From NCBI RefSeq assembly GCF_001494635.1, contig NZ_LOJF01000001.1:248001-312000 (forward strand): 64,000 bases of DNA. The letters run 5' to 3'. Of the stretch, positions 7,060-18,600 are shown piece after piece; positions within the stretch are counted from its first letter, which is position 1, and every line of letters starts with the position of its first letter. Below the pieces are notes generated by a model, which searched no databases, was not told the DNA's origin, and was given only the letters and a program-made list of their open reading frames with translations. Made by a program: the position numbers and the translations under genes. Source of the DNA: Tractidigestivibacter scatoligenes. GTDB taxonomy: Bacteria > Actinomycetota > Coriobacteriia > Coriobacteriales > Atopobiaceae.

Positions 7060-9255
7060 ATGCAGACTCGTGACAGTTCTCTGTACTTGAGCGACGACGA
7101 CCTCTACCTGCTGGCAAAGGGCGAGTGGTACCGCAGCTACGACAAGATGGGCGCACACCAGGCCGTCGACGAGAACGGCACCGAGGGCTTCCACTTTGCC
7201 GTCTGGGCGCCCCAGGTGAAGAGCGTTCACGTGATTGGGGAGTTCAACAACTGGGATGAGGGGGCCAATCCGCTCACCAAGACCAAGACTGGCGATGTCT
7301 GGCAGGGCTTTGTCCCCGGCGTCCAGATGGGTTCGCTCTACAAGTTTGTGATCGAGACAAACTCCGGCAAGCGCCTCTACAAGGCAGACCCGTACGCGTT
7401 CTTTGCCGAGAAAGCACCGGGTACGGCCTCGTGCACGTACGACGTCACCGGCTATACATGGAGCGACAAGGCATGGCTCGCCAAGCGCGCCAAGGCAGAC
7501 AAGCTCAAGACCCCGCTCAACATCTTTGAGGTGCACCTTGGCTCGTGGCGCCGTCACGGCGACGAGCCGCAGGGAGACCCGCGCCCGGACGGCACCTATC
7601 CCGGCCCTGGCGATCCGTTCCCCGCTCAGCGCGGCGAGTTCTACTCGTACGACGACCTCTCCGTCGAGCTGGTGGACTACGTGCGCACCATGGGCTACTC
7701 GCACATCGAGCTCATGCCCATCATGGAGCACCCGTTTGACGGCTCGTGGGGCTATCAGGTGACGGGTTACTTCGCCCCAACCTCGCGCTACGGTGAGCCC
7801 AAGCAGTTCAAGCACTTTGTCGACGCCTGCCACAAGGCCGGCATCGGCGTGATTCTCGACTGGGTACCGGGCGGCTTCTGCGCCGACGAGCAGGGCCTCG
7901 CCACTTTCAACGGCGAGATGCTCTACGAGAACGAGATTCACCCCAACTGGGGTACGCACAAGTTCGACTTCTCGCGCGGCCAGGTGCGCACCTTCCTCAT
8001 CTCCAACCTGCTCTACTGGATTGACGAGTACCACGCCGATGGCATCCGCATGGACGGCGTCACTTCCATGCTCTACCTCAACTTTGGCGTGGACGATCCG
8101 CGCCTCAAGAAGTTCAACTCGCGCGGCACCGAGGAAGACGACGAAGCCATCGCGTTTATCCGCCAGTGCAACTCCACGGTGGGCAAGTACTACCCGGATG
8201 TCTCGATGATTGCCGAGGAGTCCACGGCGTGGCCGCTCGTGACCTACCCACCCGAGGACGGCGGCCTGGGCTTCAACTTCAAGTGGGACATGGGTTGGAT
8301 GAACGACACACTGCACTACATGCAGACCGACTTTCCCTATCGCCCGGGCAACCACAGGCTGCTCACGTTCTCGACCATGTATCAGTTCAACGAGAACTTC
8401 GTGCTGCCGCTTAGCCACGACGAGGTGGTAAACGGCAAGTGCTCGCTTATCACGCGTATGCCCGGTGACTACTGGCGTCAGTTCGCCGGCATGAGGGCGC
8501 TTGCCTTCTACCAGATGACGCACGCGGGTGGCAAGCTCAACTTCATGGGCAACGAGATTGCCCAGTTCATCGAGTGGCGCTATTACGAGGGCATCCAGTA
8601 CTTCCTGGCCGAGCAGTACGATACCCACCGTCACCAGCAGCAGTTTGTCGCTGCGCTCAACGCGTTCTACAACGCGCATCCCGCGCTCTGGCAGAACTCC
8701 TACACGAGCGACGGCTTCGAGTGGATTGACGCCGACAACGCCAAGCAGTCAATCATCTCGTTCATCCGCAAGGGGGACAACCCCAAGGACGACCTCGTCA
8801 TTCTCATCAACTTTGACGTGAACGCCCGCGAGGACTTCCGCCTTGGCGTGCCCGAGGAGGGCTACTACGAGGAGCTGTTCAACTCCGACGCCGAGCAGTT
8901 TGGCGGCTCTGGCGTGGTCAATATCGGCAAGCTCGAGACCAGCGAGATTGCGTGGAACGGCCGCAAGCAGTCCGTCGTCGTCCGCGTGCCTCCGCTGGGC
9001 GGCCTCGTCCTGCACCGCACCGGCGCGCTGAGGAAGCGCCGCACCACCGCTGCGCGCGCAAAGTCGTCGGCAACAACGGCCGCCCCTAAGCCCGCCGCCA
9101 AGAAGCCGGCAAGCAAGGCTGCCGCCACCAAGAAGCCTGCGGCAGAGGCCAAGCCCGCAGCGGCCAAGAAGCCGGCCGCCGCCAAGAAGCCGACGACAAC
9201 AAAGAAGCCTGCTGCAGAGGCCAAGCCCGCATCGCGCAGAACGGCAAAGAAGTAA
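7060..9255 (+). CDS. glgB: 1,4-alpha-glucan branching enzyme with a histone H1-like C-terminal tail
   Basis: A GH13 enzyme of 731 aa that makes alpha-1,6 branches in glycogen. It has a CBM48 module at about 45-105 and the catalytic barrel from about 150. The nucleophile is Asp332 (GIRMDGVTSM), the acid/base Glu386 (MIAEEST), and the third carboxylate Asp454 (LPLSHDEVV). Conserved region I reads DWVPGGF, with Gly272 where the family usually has His. After the all-beta domain ends near residue 653, a tail of about 78 residues consists almost only of Ala, Lys, Pro and Thr in AAKKPA-type repeats and is strongly basic. It is the first gene of the glg operon; GAGGAGCG precedes the ATG. Confidence 0.93.
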   Translation: MQTRDSSLYLSDDDLYLLAKGEWYRSYDKMGAHQAVDENGTEGFHFAVWAPQVKSVHVIGEFNNWDEGANPLTKTKTGDVWQGFVPGVQMGSLYKFVIETNSGKRLYKADPYAFFAEKAPGTASCTYDVTGYTWSDKAWLAKRAKADKLKTPLNIFEVHLGSWRRHGDEPQGDPRPDGTYPGPGDPFPAQRGEFYSYDDLSVELVDYVRTMGYSHIELMPIMEHPFDGSWGYQVTGYFAPTSRYGEPKQFKHFVDACHKAGIGVILDWVPGGFCADEQGLATFNGEMLYENEIHPNWGTHKFDFSRGQVRTFLISNLLYWIDEYHADGIRMDGVTSMLYLNFGVDDPRLKKFNSRGTEEDDEAIAFIRQCNSTVGKYYPDVSMIAEESTAWPLVTYPPEDGGLGFNFKWDMGWMNDTLHYMQTDFPYRPGNHRLLTFSTMYQFNENFVLPLSHDEVVNGKCSLITRMPGDYWRQFAGMRALAFYQMTHAGGKLNFMGNEIAQFIEWRYYEGIQYFLAEQYDTHRHQQQFVAALNAFYNAHPALWQNSYTSDGFEWIDADNAKQSIISFIRKGDNPKDDLVILINFDVNAREDFRLGVPEEGYYEELFNSDAEQFGGSGVVNIGKLETSEIAWNGRKQSVVVRVPPLGGLVLHRTGALRKRRTTAARAKSSATTAAPKPAAKKPASKAAATKKPAAEAKPAAAKKPAAAKKPTTTKKPAAEAKPASRRTAKK

Positions 9256-9266
9256 GAAAACCGCCA

Positions 9267-9324
9267 TTTGTCACGCGTGCCATACCGTCAGGCAACGCGC
9301 GCGTGACGAATGCGCCCGTATAAT
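9267..9324 (+). promoter_or_regulatory. inverted repeat and internal promoter between glgB and glgP
   Basis: Arms TTTGTCACGCG (9267-9277) and CGCGTGACGAA (9300-9310) match at 10 of 11 positions, and TGCC/GGCA continue the pairing inward. A perfect TATAAT follows at 9319-9324. The right arm occupies the place of a -35 element, so the repeat may be an operator, or a processing hairpin with separate transcription of glgP onward. Confidence 0.5.
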
Positions 9325-9390
9325 GAGACGGGAACGTTCCCATGTAATGTTGGGGGTGTTCCGTCCCGCAGGACATGACATTGGAGTCAC

Positions 9391-11820
9391 ATGGCACAGG
9401 AAAAGATCTTCAAGGACACCGCAGATTTCGAGAAGCAGTACCGCGAGGCTTGCATGGCAGACCTCAGCAAGAAGTTCGAGGACTGCACCCAGCTCGAGCG
9501 CTATCAGGTGCTCGCAACGCTTATCGCAAAGAAGTCGCGCAACGTTGGCATTGGCACTCACCAGAAGGGCGAGAAGAAGGTCTACTACTTCTCCCTCGAG
9601 TTCCTCCTTGGTCCGCTGCTTGACAACTACCTGCTCAACCTCGGCGTCCATGATCTTGTCGCCAAGGGCGTGGAGGACATGGGCGGCTCTTTGGAGACCA
9701 TCTGCCGCCAGGAGGCAGACCCCGGCCTGGGTAACGGCGGCCTCGGTCGTCTCGCCGCGTGCTTCCTCGACTCCATGGCACACGAGGGCATTGCCGGCTA
9801 TGGCAACGGCATGCGCTACCACTACGGCCTGTTCCGCCAGGTCATCGAGGGCGGTCGCCAGGTCGAGAAGACCGACAACTGGCTTGAGAACGGCTTCCCT
9901 TGGGAGTCTCGCCGTGACTCCGGCACGGTGATTGTGCAGTTTGGCGGCCGGGTTGTGCGCCACGAGGACGAGACCGGCCGCTACTGGTTCACCCAGGAGG
10001 GCGGCGAGAAGGTGCGCGCCGTCCCGTATGACGTGCCCATCGTTGGCTATGGCACCAAGAAGGTCAACCACCTGCGCCTTTGGAGCGCCGAGCCCTACGA
10101 GGAGAACTTCGACCTCGACGCGTTCAATGCTGGCGACTATGCCAAGGCGAACAAGTTCCGCTCCGACGTCGAGGCTATCTCCACGATTCTCTATCCCAAC
10201 GACTCCGGTGAGCATGGCAAGATCCTGCGCCTGAAGCAGGAGTACTTGTTTGTCTCCGCTGGCCTTCAGACCATCCTCGGTACCTACGAACGCGACTTTG
10301 GGCCCGACTGGGAGCACCTTGCCGACCACGTGGCCATCCACACCAACGATACGCACCCCGCCATGTGCGGCCCCGAGCTCATGCGCATCCTGGTAGACGA
10401 GCGTGGCGTGGACTTTGACCTGGCCTTCAAGATCGCCAAGCAGACCATCTCCTACACCAACCACACGGTCATGCCCGAGGCGCTGGAGAAGTGGCCCATC
10501 GACACCTTCCGTGCCCTCATGCCACGCCTGTACATGTTCATCGAGGAGATCGACCGTCGCTATCGCGAGAGCTTCCCCCACACCTTCGACGACTGGGGAG
10601 AGATGCTCAAGAACACCGCCATACTGTGGGACGGCCAGGTGCGCATGGCAAACCTCTCCATCATCTTCAGCCACTCGGTGAATGGCGTCTCCGCGCTTCA
10701 CACGAGCATCCTCGAGGAGGGCGTGCTCAAGGACTTCTACCGCCTCAACCCCGAGATGTTCAACAACAAGACCAACGGCGTCTCTCACCGTCGCTTCCTC
10801 GCCGAGGCGAACCCCTCCTACGCGCGCCTCATCTCTGGCGCCATTGGCACGGGCTGGTTGGATGACGCCTTCGAGCTGGAGAAGCTCACTGCCTACGAGG
10901 ATGACGCCGGCTTCCTGGACGAGATGGAAAAGGCCAAGCTTGCCGACAAGCAGCGCCTTGCCGCCTACGTTAAGGAGACCTCTGGCGTCGACCTTGACTG
11001 CTCCATGGTCTTTGACGTGCAGGTAAAGCGCTTCCATGCCTACAAGCGCCAGCTCCTCAACGTGTTCAAGATCCTGGACATCTACAACCGCATCCTTGCA
11101 GACCCGCACTTTGACCCGCGCCCCACGGCGTTCATCTTCTCGGGCAAGGCTGCACAGAGCTACACCTTTGCCAAGGAGGTCATCCGACTCATCAACTCGG
11201 TGGCCGACGTGGTGAACAACGACCCGCGCGTGAACGACAAGATCAAGGTCGCCTTTGTCCCCAACTTCGCCGTGTCGAGCGCTCAGCTCATCTACCCCGC
11301 GGCCGAGATTTCCGAGCAGATCTCGACTGCCGGCACCGAGGCCTCCGGCACGTCCAACATGAAGCTCATGATGAACGCGGCCATCACGCTGGGCACCTAC
11401 GACGGCGCCAACGTCGAGATTGCCAAGCTCGTGGGTGACGAGAACATCAAGATCTTTGGTCTGCGTACCGAAGAGGTGGAGGCGCTGCACGCCTCTGGCC
11501 GCTACTTCGCGTGGGACCAGTACAACACCGATCGCGAGCGCCTTGGCCGCGTTGTGGACATGCTCTCCGACGGCTCGCTCGCTCGCCTCTCGGGCAACTT
11601 CGAGAGCATCCACGACTACCTCATGGTGAGCAACGATCCAGACCTTGTTCTGCGTGACTTCCGCTCCTATGTTAACGCCTGGGACGAGCTCACCACCGCC
11701 TACGGAGACCGCGCCGCATGGAACAAGTCTGCGCTGCACAATACCGCCAAGGCCGGATACTTCTCTAGTGACCGAACCATTCGCGAGTACATGAGTGACA
11801 TCTGGCATATTGAGGCTTAG
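9391..11820 (+). CDS. glgP: glycogen phosphorylase
   Basis: A GT35 enzyme of 809 aa that releases glucose-1-phosphate from glucan ends using PLP. Family blocks include [32 protein letters not shown] and [11 protein letters not shown]. The PLP lysine is Lys658 in [15 protein letters not shown]. The length is that of a bacterial phosphorylase without extra domains. It lies between the branching and synthesis genes, so storage and breakdown are encoded together; an internal promoter may set its level independently of glgB. Confidence 0.96.
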   Translation: MAQEKIFKDTADFEKQYREACMADLSKKFEDCTQLERYQVLATLIAKKSRNVGIGTHQKGEKKVYYFSLEFLLGPLLDNYLLNLGVHDLVAKGVEDMGGSLETICRQEADPGLGNGGLGRLAACFLDSMAHEGIAGYGNGMRYHYGLFRQVIEGGRQVEKTDNWLENGFPWESRRDSGTVIVQFGGRVVRHEDETGRYWFTQEGGEKVRAVPYDVPIVGYGTKKVNHLRLWSAEPYEENFDLDAFNAGDYAKANKFRSDVEAISTILYPNDSGEHGKILRLKQEYLFVSAGLQTILGTYERDFGPDWEHLADHVAIHTNDTHPAMCGPELMRILVDERGVDFDLAFKIAKQTISYTNHTVMPEALEKWPIDTFRALMPRLYMFIEEIDRRYRESFPHTFDDWGEMLKNTAILWDGQVRMANLSIIFSHSVNGVSALHTSILEEGVLKDFYRLNPEMFNNKTNGVSHRRFLAEANPSYARLISGAIGTGWLDDAFELEKLTAYEDDAGFLDEMEKAKLADKQRLAAYVKETSGVDLDCSMVFDVQVKRFHAYKRQLLNVFKILDIYNRILADPHFDPRPTAFIFSGKAAQSYTFAKEVIRLINSVADVVNNDPRVNDKIKVAFVPNFAVSSAQLIYPAAEISEQISTAGTEASGTSNMKLMMNAAITLGTYDGANVEIAKLVGDENIKIFGLRTEEVEALHASGRYFAWDQYNTDRERLGRVVDMLSDGSLARLSGNFESIHDYLMVSNDPDLVLRDFRSYVNAWDELTTAYGDRAAWNKSALHNTAKAGYFSSDRTIREYMSDIWHIEA

Positions 11821-11893
11821 GAACCATCCCGCGAACTTGCGGGTTGAAGGTACGTGGCAAGTGTTGGGACGATTGAAGGGAATGGGGGACCTT

Positions 11894-13039
11894 ATGAGCA
11901 AGAAGGAATGCATCGCGATGCTTCTTGCCGGAGGACAGGGCAGCAGACTTGGTGCGCTCACCAGCAACGTGGCAAAGCCTGCGGTCTCGTTCGGGGGCAA
12001 GTTCCGCATCATCGACTTTGCGCTGTCCAACTGCGCAAACTCGGGCGTCTCGACGGTGGGCGTTCTCACGCAGTACCGCCCGTACCTCCTGCACTCCTAC
12101 ATTGGCACCGGCGAGGCGTGGAACCTCGACGAGCGTGACGGCGGCGTTTCCATTCTGCCGCCTTACGCCACCCAGACGGGCGGTGCCTGGTACGAGGGCA
12201 CGGCAGACGCCGTGACCCAGAACCTGGGCTACATTGACCAGAACGATCCCGAGTACGTGCTCATCCTCTCGGGCGACCAGCTCTACCGCATGGACTACGG
12301 CAAGATGCTGGAGAACCACAAGCGCCACAACGCCGACCTCACCATCGCCGTGATGCCGGTGCCCTGGGAAGAGGCCTCGCGCTTTGGCATCATCACCCAG
12401 GACGAGGACGAGCGCATCCTCAAGTTCACCGAGAAGCCCAAGAAGCCCGATTCGAACCTCGCCTCTATGGGCATCTACATCTTCAACGCCGACCTCCTCG
12501 AGAGCTCCCTCAAGGAGGACGCCATCGACCAGACCTCCGAGCACGACTTCGGGAAGAACATCATCCCCAAGCTTCTGGCAGACGGCAAGCGCCTGTATAC
12601 GTACGAGTTCAACGGGTTCTGGCGCGACGTGGGTACCATCTCGAGCTACCACGAGACGAGCATGGACCTTCTCGGCCCCAACCCCGCCTTCGACCTCTAC
12701 AGCGAAGACTTCCCCATCATGAGCAACGCCTCCACGAGGCCGCCCGCGTTTGTGGGCCGCGATGGTGACGTGGACGACTGCCTCGTTGCCAACGGTGTGC
12801 AGGTCTACGGCAAGGCCAAGCACTCGATTCTCTCGGTCGACGCATACGTGGGCGAGCATGCCACGGTTGTCGACTCCGTCCTGCTCCCCGGTGCCGTCGT
12901 CAAGAACGGCGCGCATGTTGTTCGCGCAATCCTGGGCGAGAACTCCGTCGTCGAGGAGAACGTGAACCTCGGTAGCGTCGACTCTACGAAGGACACGGCT
13001 GTCATTGGGAATGACGTCGTTGTCGGGAAGGGGGAGTAA
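11894..13039 (+). CDS. glgC: glucose-1-phosphate adenylyltransferase, catalytic subunit
   Basis: A protein of 381 aa that makes ADP-glucose, the committed step of glycogen synthesis. The N-terminus carries the nucleotidyltransferase loop [11 protein letters not shown], followed by [19 protein letters not shown] and [11 protein letters not shown]. The C-terminal third is a left-handed beta-helix with hexapeptide-like repeats. The ATG at 11894 fits the family start and has GGGGGA upstream; an in-frame ATG at 11882 and open frame from 11795 are less likely. It is followed after 3 bp by glgD, the usual heteromeric pair. Confidence 0.95.
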   Translation: MSKKECIAMLLAGGQGSRLGALTSNVAKPAVSFGGKFRIIDFALSNCANSGVSTVGVLTQYRPYLLHSYIGTGEAWNLDERDGGVSILPPYATQTGGAWYEGTADAVTQNLGYIDQNDPEYVLILSGDQLYRMDYGKMLENHKRHNADLTIAVMPVPWEEASRFGIITQDEDERILKFTEKPKKPDSNLASMGIYIFNADLLESSLKEDAIDQTSEHDFGKNIIPKLLADGKRLYTYEFNGFWRDVGTISSYHETSMDLLGPNPAFDLYSEDFPIMSNASTRPPAFVGRDGDVDDCLVANGVQVYGKAKHSILSVDAYVGEHATVVDSVLLPGAVVKNGAHVVRAILGENSVVEENVNLGSVDSTKDTAVIGNDVVVGKGE

Positions 13040-13042
13040 GCA

Positions 13043-14137
13043 ATGGAAAAGGTCATTGGTCTTATCACGTGCAACTACTCGGCCAAGTCTCCGAGCGCAC
13101 TCGTCGAGAGCCGCCCGGTTGCGTCTATGCCGTTCCTTGGCCGCTACCGCCTGGTCGACTTCCCCCTGTCCAACATGGTCAACGCCGGCCTGCGCACGGT
13201 TGGCATGGTCATGCCCTATAACTACCGCTCGATCATCGACCACGTGGGCTCCGGTAAGGACTGGAACCTCGACCGCAAGAACGGCGGCCTGTTTGTCCTC
13301 CCCGGCTCCGCCTTTGGCACCTCTCGCACGGGTGCTCGCTTCCTGCTGCGCGACCTTGTCCACAACAAGGTCTTCTTCACCAGGTCCAAGTCTGACTATG
13401 TGATCTTCTCGACCGCCAACTTTGTCTACAACATGGACCTCAACGACCTGTACAACGCACACGTGGCATCTGGTGCGGACGTCACCGTGCTTACCAAGCA
13501 GGCAAGCGGCAACGACGCCGACGTTACGGGCTTTGAGATGGATGGCTCCCGCGTCACTGGCGTGAAGCACGGCGTCTCGTTTGGCGATACCGCCTTCCTT
13601 GACTGCTTTGTGATTAGCCGCCAGCTGCTGCTTGACATGTTCGACTGGTACGCTGCCACCGACTACCTTGACCTTTTTGAGGCCATGGGCAACGACTACG
13701 GTCGCGTGAACGTTCAGGCGTACAACTTTGATGGCTATGCGGCGGCGGTGTTCAACAAGAAGAGCTACTACCGCTCCAACATGGACGCGCTCGACCCGCG
13801 GATCAATGCCGAGCTCTTCCCCGAGGGCCGCTTCATCAAGACCAAGGCGCACGACACGTCGCCCGCCAAGTTTGAGGTGGGTTCCCACGTCACTAACTCG
13901 CTCGTCTCCGCTGGCTGCCGCATCTTTGGCAACGTTGGCGATTCCGTCCTTGGCCGCAATGTCATTGTGGAGAGCGGTGCCACCATTCGTGGTTCCGTGG
14001 TGATGCAGGACTGCGTTATCAAGAGCGGCGCTCGCGTAGAGAACGCGATCGTCGACAGGAACAACGTCGTCCCGGCAGGCACCGAGCTTCGTGGCACCCC
14101 CGAGGACGTCCTCATCAAGGAAAAGGGTCGCGAGTAA
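13043..14137 (+). CDS. glgD: GlgD, non-catalytic partner of ADP-glucose pyrophosphorylase
   Basis: A protein of 364 aa, homologous to GlgC over its whole length but lacking the GGxGxRL nucleotide loop: the corresponding N-terminus reads MEKVIGLITCNYSAKSPS. The family block GRYRLVDFPLSNMVNAG and the C-terminal beta-helix are retained. In Firmicutes-type operons GlgD stimulates GlgC as a regulatory subunit. It begins 3 bp after glgC and ends shortly before glgA. Confidence 0.93.
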   Translation: MEKVIGLITCNYSAKSPSALVESRPVASMPFLGRYRLVDFPLSNMVNAGLRTVGMVMPYNYRSIIDHVGSGKDWNLDRKNGGLFVLPGSAFGTSRTGARFLLRDLVHNKVFFTRSKSDYVIFSTANFVYNMDLNDLYNAHVASGADVTVLTKQASGNDADVTGFEMDGSRVTGVKHGVSFGDTAFLDCFVISRQLLLDMFDWYAATDYLDLFEAMGNDYGRVNVQAYNFDGYAAAVFNKKSYYRSNMDALDPRINAELFPEGRFIKTKAHDTSPAKFEVGSHVTNSLVSAGCRIFGNVGDSVLGRNVIVESGATIRGSVVMQDCVIKSGARVENAIVDRNNVVPAGTELRGTPEDVLIKEKGRE

Positions 14138-14148
14138 AGGTGGGAACC

Positions 14149-15648
14149 ATGCCAACAAGCGCACACCGCAGGAAGCTGAGGATCCTCTTTGCATCCTCGG
14201 AGGCGGTGCCGTTCGCCAAGACTGGCGGCTTGGGCGACGTGGCGGGTTCCCTCCCGCGCGCGCTCAAGCACGCTGGTGCCAAGGCGGCAGTTATTATGCC
14301 CAAGTACGGCACCATTCCCCAGGAGTACAAGGACCGCATGAAGCACGTTGCGGACTTCTACGTGCCCCTGGCATGGAGGAATGTCTACTGCGGCATCGAG
14401 AAGCTCGAGCTTCAGGGGCTCGACTTCTACTTCGTGGACAACGAGGCGTACTTCAAGCGTGACGGGCTCTACGGCTACTTTGACGATGGCGAGCGCTTTG
14501 CCTTCTTTGCGAAGGCCATTTGCGAGGCAATCGTCAAGGTGCCGGAGCTTGCCTGCGACGTCCTGCACTGCAACGATTGGCAGACAGCGCTTTGCCCCGT
14601 CTTCCTGCGCGAGCTCTACCGTGGCGCGCCGCAGTGCAACAACGTCAAGACCGTCATGACGGTCCACAACATCAAGTTCCAGGGCCAGTACGGAGACAAG
14701 ATGCTCTCCGACATCCTTGGCCTTGCTGACATCCCCGCCGCTCGTGACCAGCTCTACTGCGACAAGGACTCGATCAACTTCATGAAGGGTGGCCTGTGCT
14801 ACGCGGACGCCCTTACCACCGTGAGCCCGAGCTACGCCTACGAGCTGCAGATGCCGTTCTACGGAGAGGGGCTTGATCCCATCTTCCGCAGGCGCTCCAA
14901 CATCCTGACGGGCATCCTCAACGGTATCGACACGAGCATCTGGAACCCCAAGACAGACGCCATGATTCCGGCCAACTACTCTGCCGACGACCTTGCCAAC
15001 AAGGCCGAGTGCAAGCGTGCCCTCCAGGAGGAGCTTGGTCTGCGCCAGGACCCCACACGCCCGCTTGTGGTGATGATTGGCCGTCTCACCAACCAGAAGG
15101 GCCTGGGACTTGTCCGCTACGCCATGGACGGCATCATGAGGCGTGGCGTCCAGGTGGCCATTCTCGGCACCGGTGACGCTGACCAGGAGGAGGCGTTCCG
15201 CTACTTCGACCAGAAGTACGGCGACATGATGTGCGCGCGCATCGCCTTTGACAACGCGCTTTCGCACCGCATGTACGCTGGCGGCGACATCCTGCTCATG
15301 CCGTCCGAGTTTGAGCCCTGCGGGCTCTCCCAGATGATTGCCATGCGCTATGGCACGCTTCCTCTCGTGCGCGAGACGGGTGGCCTGCGCGACTCTGTGG
15401 TCCCGTACAACAAGTTCACCGGCGAGGGTACCGGCTTCCGCTTCTCCAACATGAACGCGGACGAGATGGCCGACACCCTCCTGGGGGCCTGCGAGATCTT
15501 CTGGACTAACCAGGAGCTCTGGACTAAGCTCATGCTCCAGGCCATGGCGACGGACTTCAGCTGGCGCCGTGCCGCAAACGACTACATGGACATCTACCAC
15601 GGACTTCACCCTGAGGTCATTAGGTACAACAAGAGAAGAGACAGGTAA
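14149..15648 (+). CDS. glgA: glycogen synthase (ADP-glucose type)
   Basis: A GT5 protein of 499 aa. The ADP-glucose motif KTGGLGDV begins at Lys24. Further blocks are GILNGIDTSIWNP, GRLTNQKGL and the C-terminal PSEFEPCGLSQMIAM with catalytic glutamate and glycine-rich context. I place the start at the ATG at 14149 because AAAGGTGGG lies just upstream; a GTG at 14140 in the same frame would add three residues. It is the fifth gene of the operon, with 11 bp after glgD. Confidence 0.95.
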   Translation: MPTSAHRRKLRILFASSEAVPFAKTGGLGDVAGSLPRALKHAGAKAAVIMPKYGTIPQEYKDRMKHVADFYVPLAWRNVYCGIEKLELQGLDFYFVDNEAYFKRDGLYGYFDDGERFAFFAKAICEAIVKVPELACDVLHCNDWQTALCPVFLRELYRGAPQCNNVKTVMTVHNIKFQGQYGDKMLSDILGLADIPAARDQLYCDKDSINFMKGGLCYADALTTVSPSYAYELQMPFYGEGLDPIFRRRSNILTGILNGIDTSIWNPKTDAMIPANYSADDLANKAECKRALQEELGLRQDPTRPLVVMIGRLTNQKGLGLVRYAMDGIMRRGVQVAILGTGDADQEEAFRYFDQKYGDMMCARIAFDNALSHRMYAGGDILLMPSEFEPCGLSQMIAMRYGTLPLVRETGGLRDSVVPYNKFTGEGTGFRFSNMNADEMADTLLGACEIFWTNQELWTKLMLQAMATDFSWRRAANDYMDIYHGLHPEVIRYNKRRDR

Positions 15649-15651
15649 GGC

Positions 15652-18600
15652 TTGAAGGCGCGGCACGTAACTTCCGAGAGGGAGTACAGAGATCCCTTTG
15701 GCGCCGTCCGGTTGGGCGGCGCCGTTACTGTAGGCATCGACGTCTGGGATGACGAGGTGGTGTTCTGCACCCTTCGCACCTGGACGGACGGGGTGGGTGA
15801 GCGACTCCTCGAGATGCATGGCGAGAAGCGCGGCGGTGTGACGCACTTCTCGGTTACCTTTACGCCGGACAGGACCGGCATCATTTGGTACAGCTTCGAC
15901 ATCGAGGCGTCCGATGGCGCCGTGTGGCGCTATGGCGCTCAGCCCGGCTGGACTACCGGCGAGGGCGCGTTTGCCTATGGCGACCCGCCATCGTTCCAGA
16001 TAACCGTGTACAAGCAGCGTGCCATCCAGCCCAACTGGTATCGCGGCGGCATTGTCTACCAGGTCTTTCCCGATCGCTTTGCCCGTGGGAAGGACTGGCG
16101 CCACAGGGCCGACGTCGCCATGGAGCGCCCACACATCGCAGGTCCCGGCCGTACCGTGATCGACGACTGGTCCACGCCCCCTACCTACGACAAGGACGAG
16201 AATGGCCGCATAAAGCGTTGGGACTTCTACGGCGGAACCCTCGAGGGCGTTCGCGAGAAGCTGCGCTACCTCAAGGATCTGGGCGTGACGGTGATCTACC
16301 TCAACCCCATATTTGAGGCCGCAAGCAACCACCGCTACGACACCGGTGACTACATGGCCATCGACCCCATGCTTGGTGACGAGGAGAGCTTCCGCCGCCT
16401 GTGCGTGGACGCCGAGGAGATGGGCATCTCGGTGATCCTGGACGGCGTCTTCAACCATACGGGCTGCGATTCTCGCTACTTCAACAAGTACGGGAACTAC
16501 CCAGACTCCGTGGGCGCATACCAGAGCACGGACTCGGTCTATCGCTCGTGGTACACGTTCCATGACGACGGGACCTACGACAGCTGGTGGGGTGTGGACG
16601 ACCTTCCCGCCATCAACGAGAACGACCCCTCCTACCACGAGTTTATTTGTGGCCGAGAGGGCGTGGTGCGTCGGTGGCTGCGCGATGGCGCACGCGGCTG
16701 GCGCCTGGACGTGGCCGACGAGCTTCCAGACAGCTTCATCGCGGACATCAAGCATGCGGTTCTCGCCGAGAAGCCCGACGGCCTTCTCATTGGGGAGGTG
16801 TGGGAGGACGCCAGCAACAAGACCGCCTACGGCTCGCTGCGCCAGTACTTCGAGGGCTCTGAGCTTGACGGCACCATGAACTACCCGCTGCGCGAGGGCC
16901 TTCTCGCCTTCATGCGCAACGAGATTGGCGCGCAGGAGCTCACAAGACGCCTGGAGCAGCTGGGCGAGAACTACCCCGGCCAGGCGCTCTACAGCGAGCT
17001 CAACCTCCTGGGCAGCCACGACCGCGAGCGGCTGTTCACGACGCTCGGCGGCGCACCCAACCCCGACACGCTCTCCGAGTCCGAGCGTGCGTCGTATCGC
17101 CTTGACCCCGGCCAGCGCAACCTGGCCAAGAGCCGCCTGTGGGCAATTACGCTGTTGCAGATGACCCTGCCTGGGGTTCCCTGCATCTACTATGGGGACG
17201 AGCGCGGCATGGAGGGCTTCCGCGACCCGTACAACCGCGCGGCCTACCCCTGGGGCGGCGGTGACAAGGACTGCTTTGACATCTACCGCAACGCCATTGC
17301 CGTGCGCAAGACGCTCGACGTGCTGGTGGACGGCAGGTTCAACCCGTTTGCGGTGGGCGATGACGTGTTTGGGTTCTGGCGCAGGAGCCGAACCAAGAGC
17401 GACTGCGTGTGCGTGCTGGTCAACGCCAGCCTGAAAGACTCGCATACCGTGCGGGTGCCCATTGAGAGCGGCATGGAGGTCTCGGATGTTGTCTCCGGCC
17501 GCGACCCTAAGGTATCGCAGGGCCAGGCGGAGGTCTTCCTGTGGCCGCTGGGCACGGCGGTGCTGCACTTCCATAGGCACGAGCGACTCCAGAAGCCGCT
17601 CGAGCGCGGTATGGGTGTGCTGTGCCACGTGACCTCGGTGCCCAACAACGGCAAGCCGGGAACGCTGGGGGCGCCGGCAAAGCGCTTCGTGGACTGGCTT
17701 GCCAGTTGCGGCCAGCGCTACTGGCAGGTGCTTCCCGTGAACCCCACGGACGAGTTTGGCTCGCCCTATGCGGGGCTGGCTGCCAATGCGGGCAATGTTG
17801 CTCTTCTCGAGCGTGATCCCGAGGAGGTTTTCGCTGACGACTCCCTCTTTGGTGATGGTCGCTTTGCGGAGTTCTGCGACGACAACGACTACTGGCTTAC
17901 CCCCTACGCCACCTTCTGTGCACTGAAGGACAAGTTTGACGATGCCCCATGGCAGGCCTGGCCAGAGCACTATCGCAGCTATTCTCCGCGCCTTGCGGAT
18001 GACCCAGAGCTGGTGCCGGGCATCGAGGCGGCGCGCAAGCTGCAGTTTGAGTTCCAGCTTGAGTGGAACGAGCTCCGCGCATATGCCAACAAGCGCGGCG
18101 TGCGCATCGTGGGCGACATGCCCATGTACGTCTCGGCTGACTCTGCGGACGTGTGGAGCGAGCCGGACATCTTTGACCTGGACGAGAATGGCCATGCTGC
18201 CATGCAGGCCGGCGCCCCCGCCGACCAGCTCTCCGCCGAGGGACAGCTCTGGGGCAACCCCACCTACGACTGGGACGTCCTGCGCTCCGACGGCTACGAC
18301 TGGTGGCTGCGCAGGCTTGATCGCGCGTTCAAGCTCTATGACTACGTTCGCCTTGACCACTTTATTGGGTTCTCCTCGTACTACGAGATTGAGGCTGGAA
18401 AGCCGGCGACCGAAGGCGCGTATGCCTTTGGGCCTGGCGCCAATCTCTTCCGTGCAGCCAACAAGCTCTTTGGCGGCTTGCCGCTTATCGCCGAGGACCT
18501 GGGCAACGTCACTCCCGCCGTTCGCGCGCTTATAGCCGAGACGGGTGTGCCAGGTATGAGCATTGTTCAGTTTGCCGACCAGGACGTTCGCAACGAGTTC

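Noticed and set aside
9271-12069. Long minus-strand open frames opposite glgB, glgP, cstA and others
   Set aside because: They mirror codon bias of the real genes, lack ribosome sites and show no recognisable motif.
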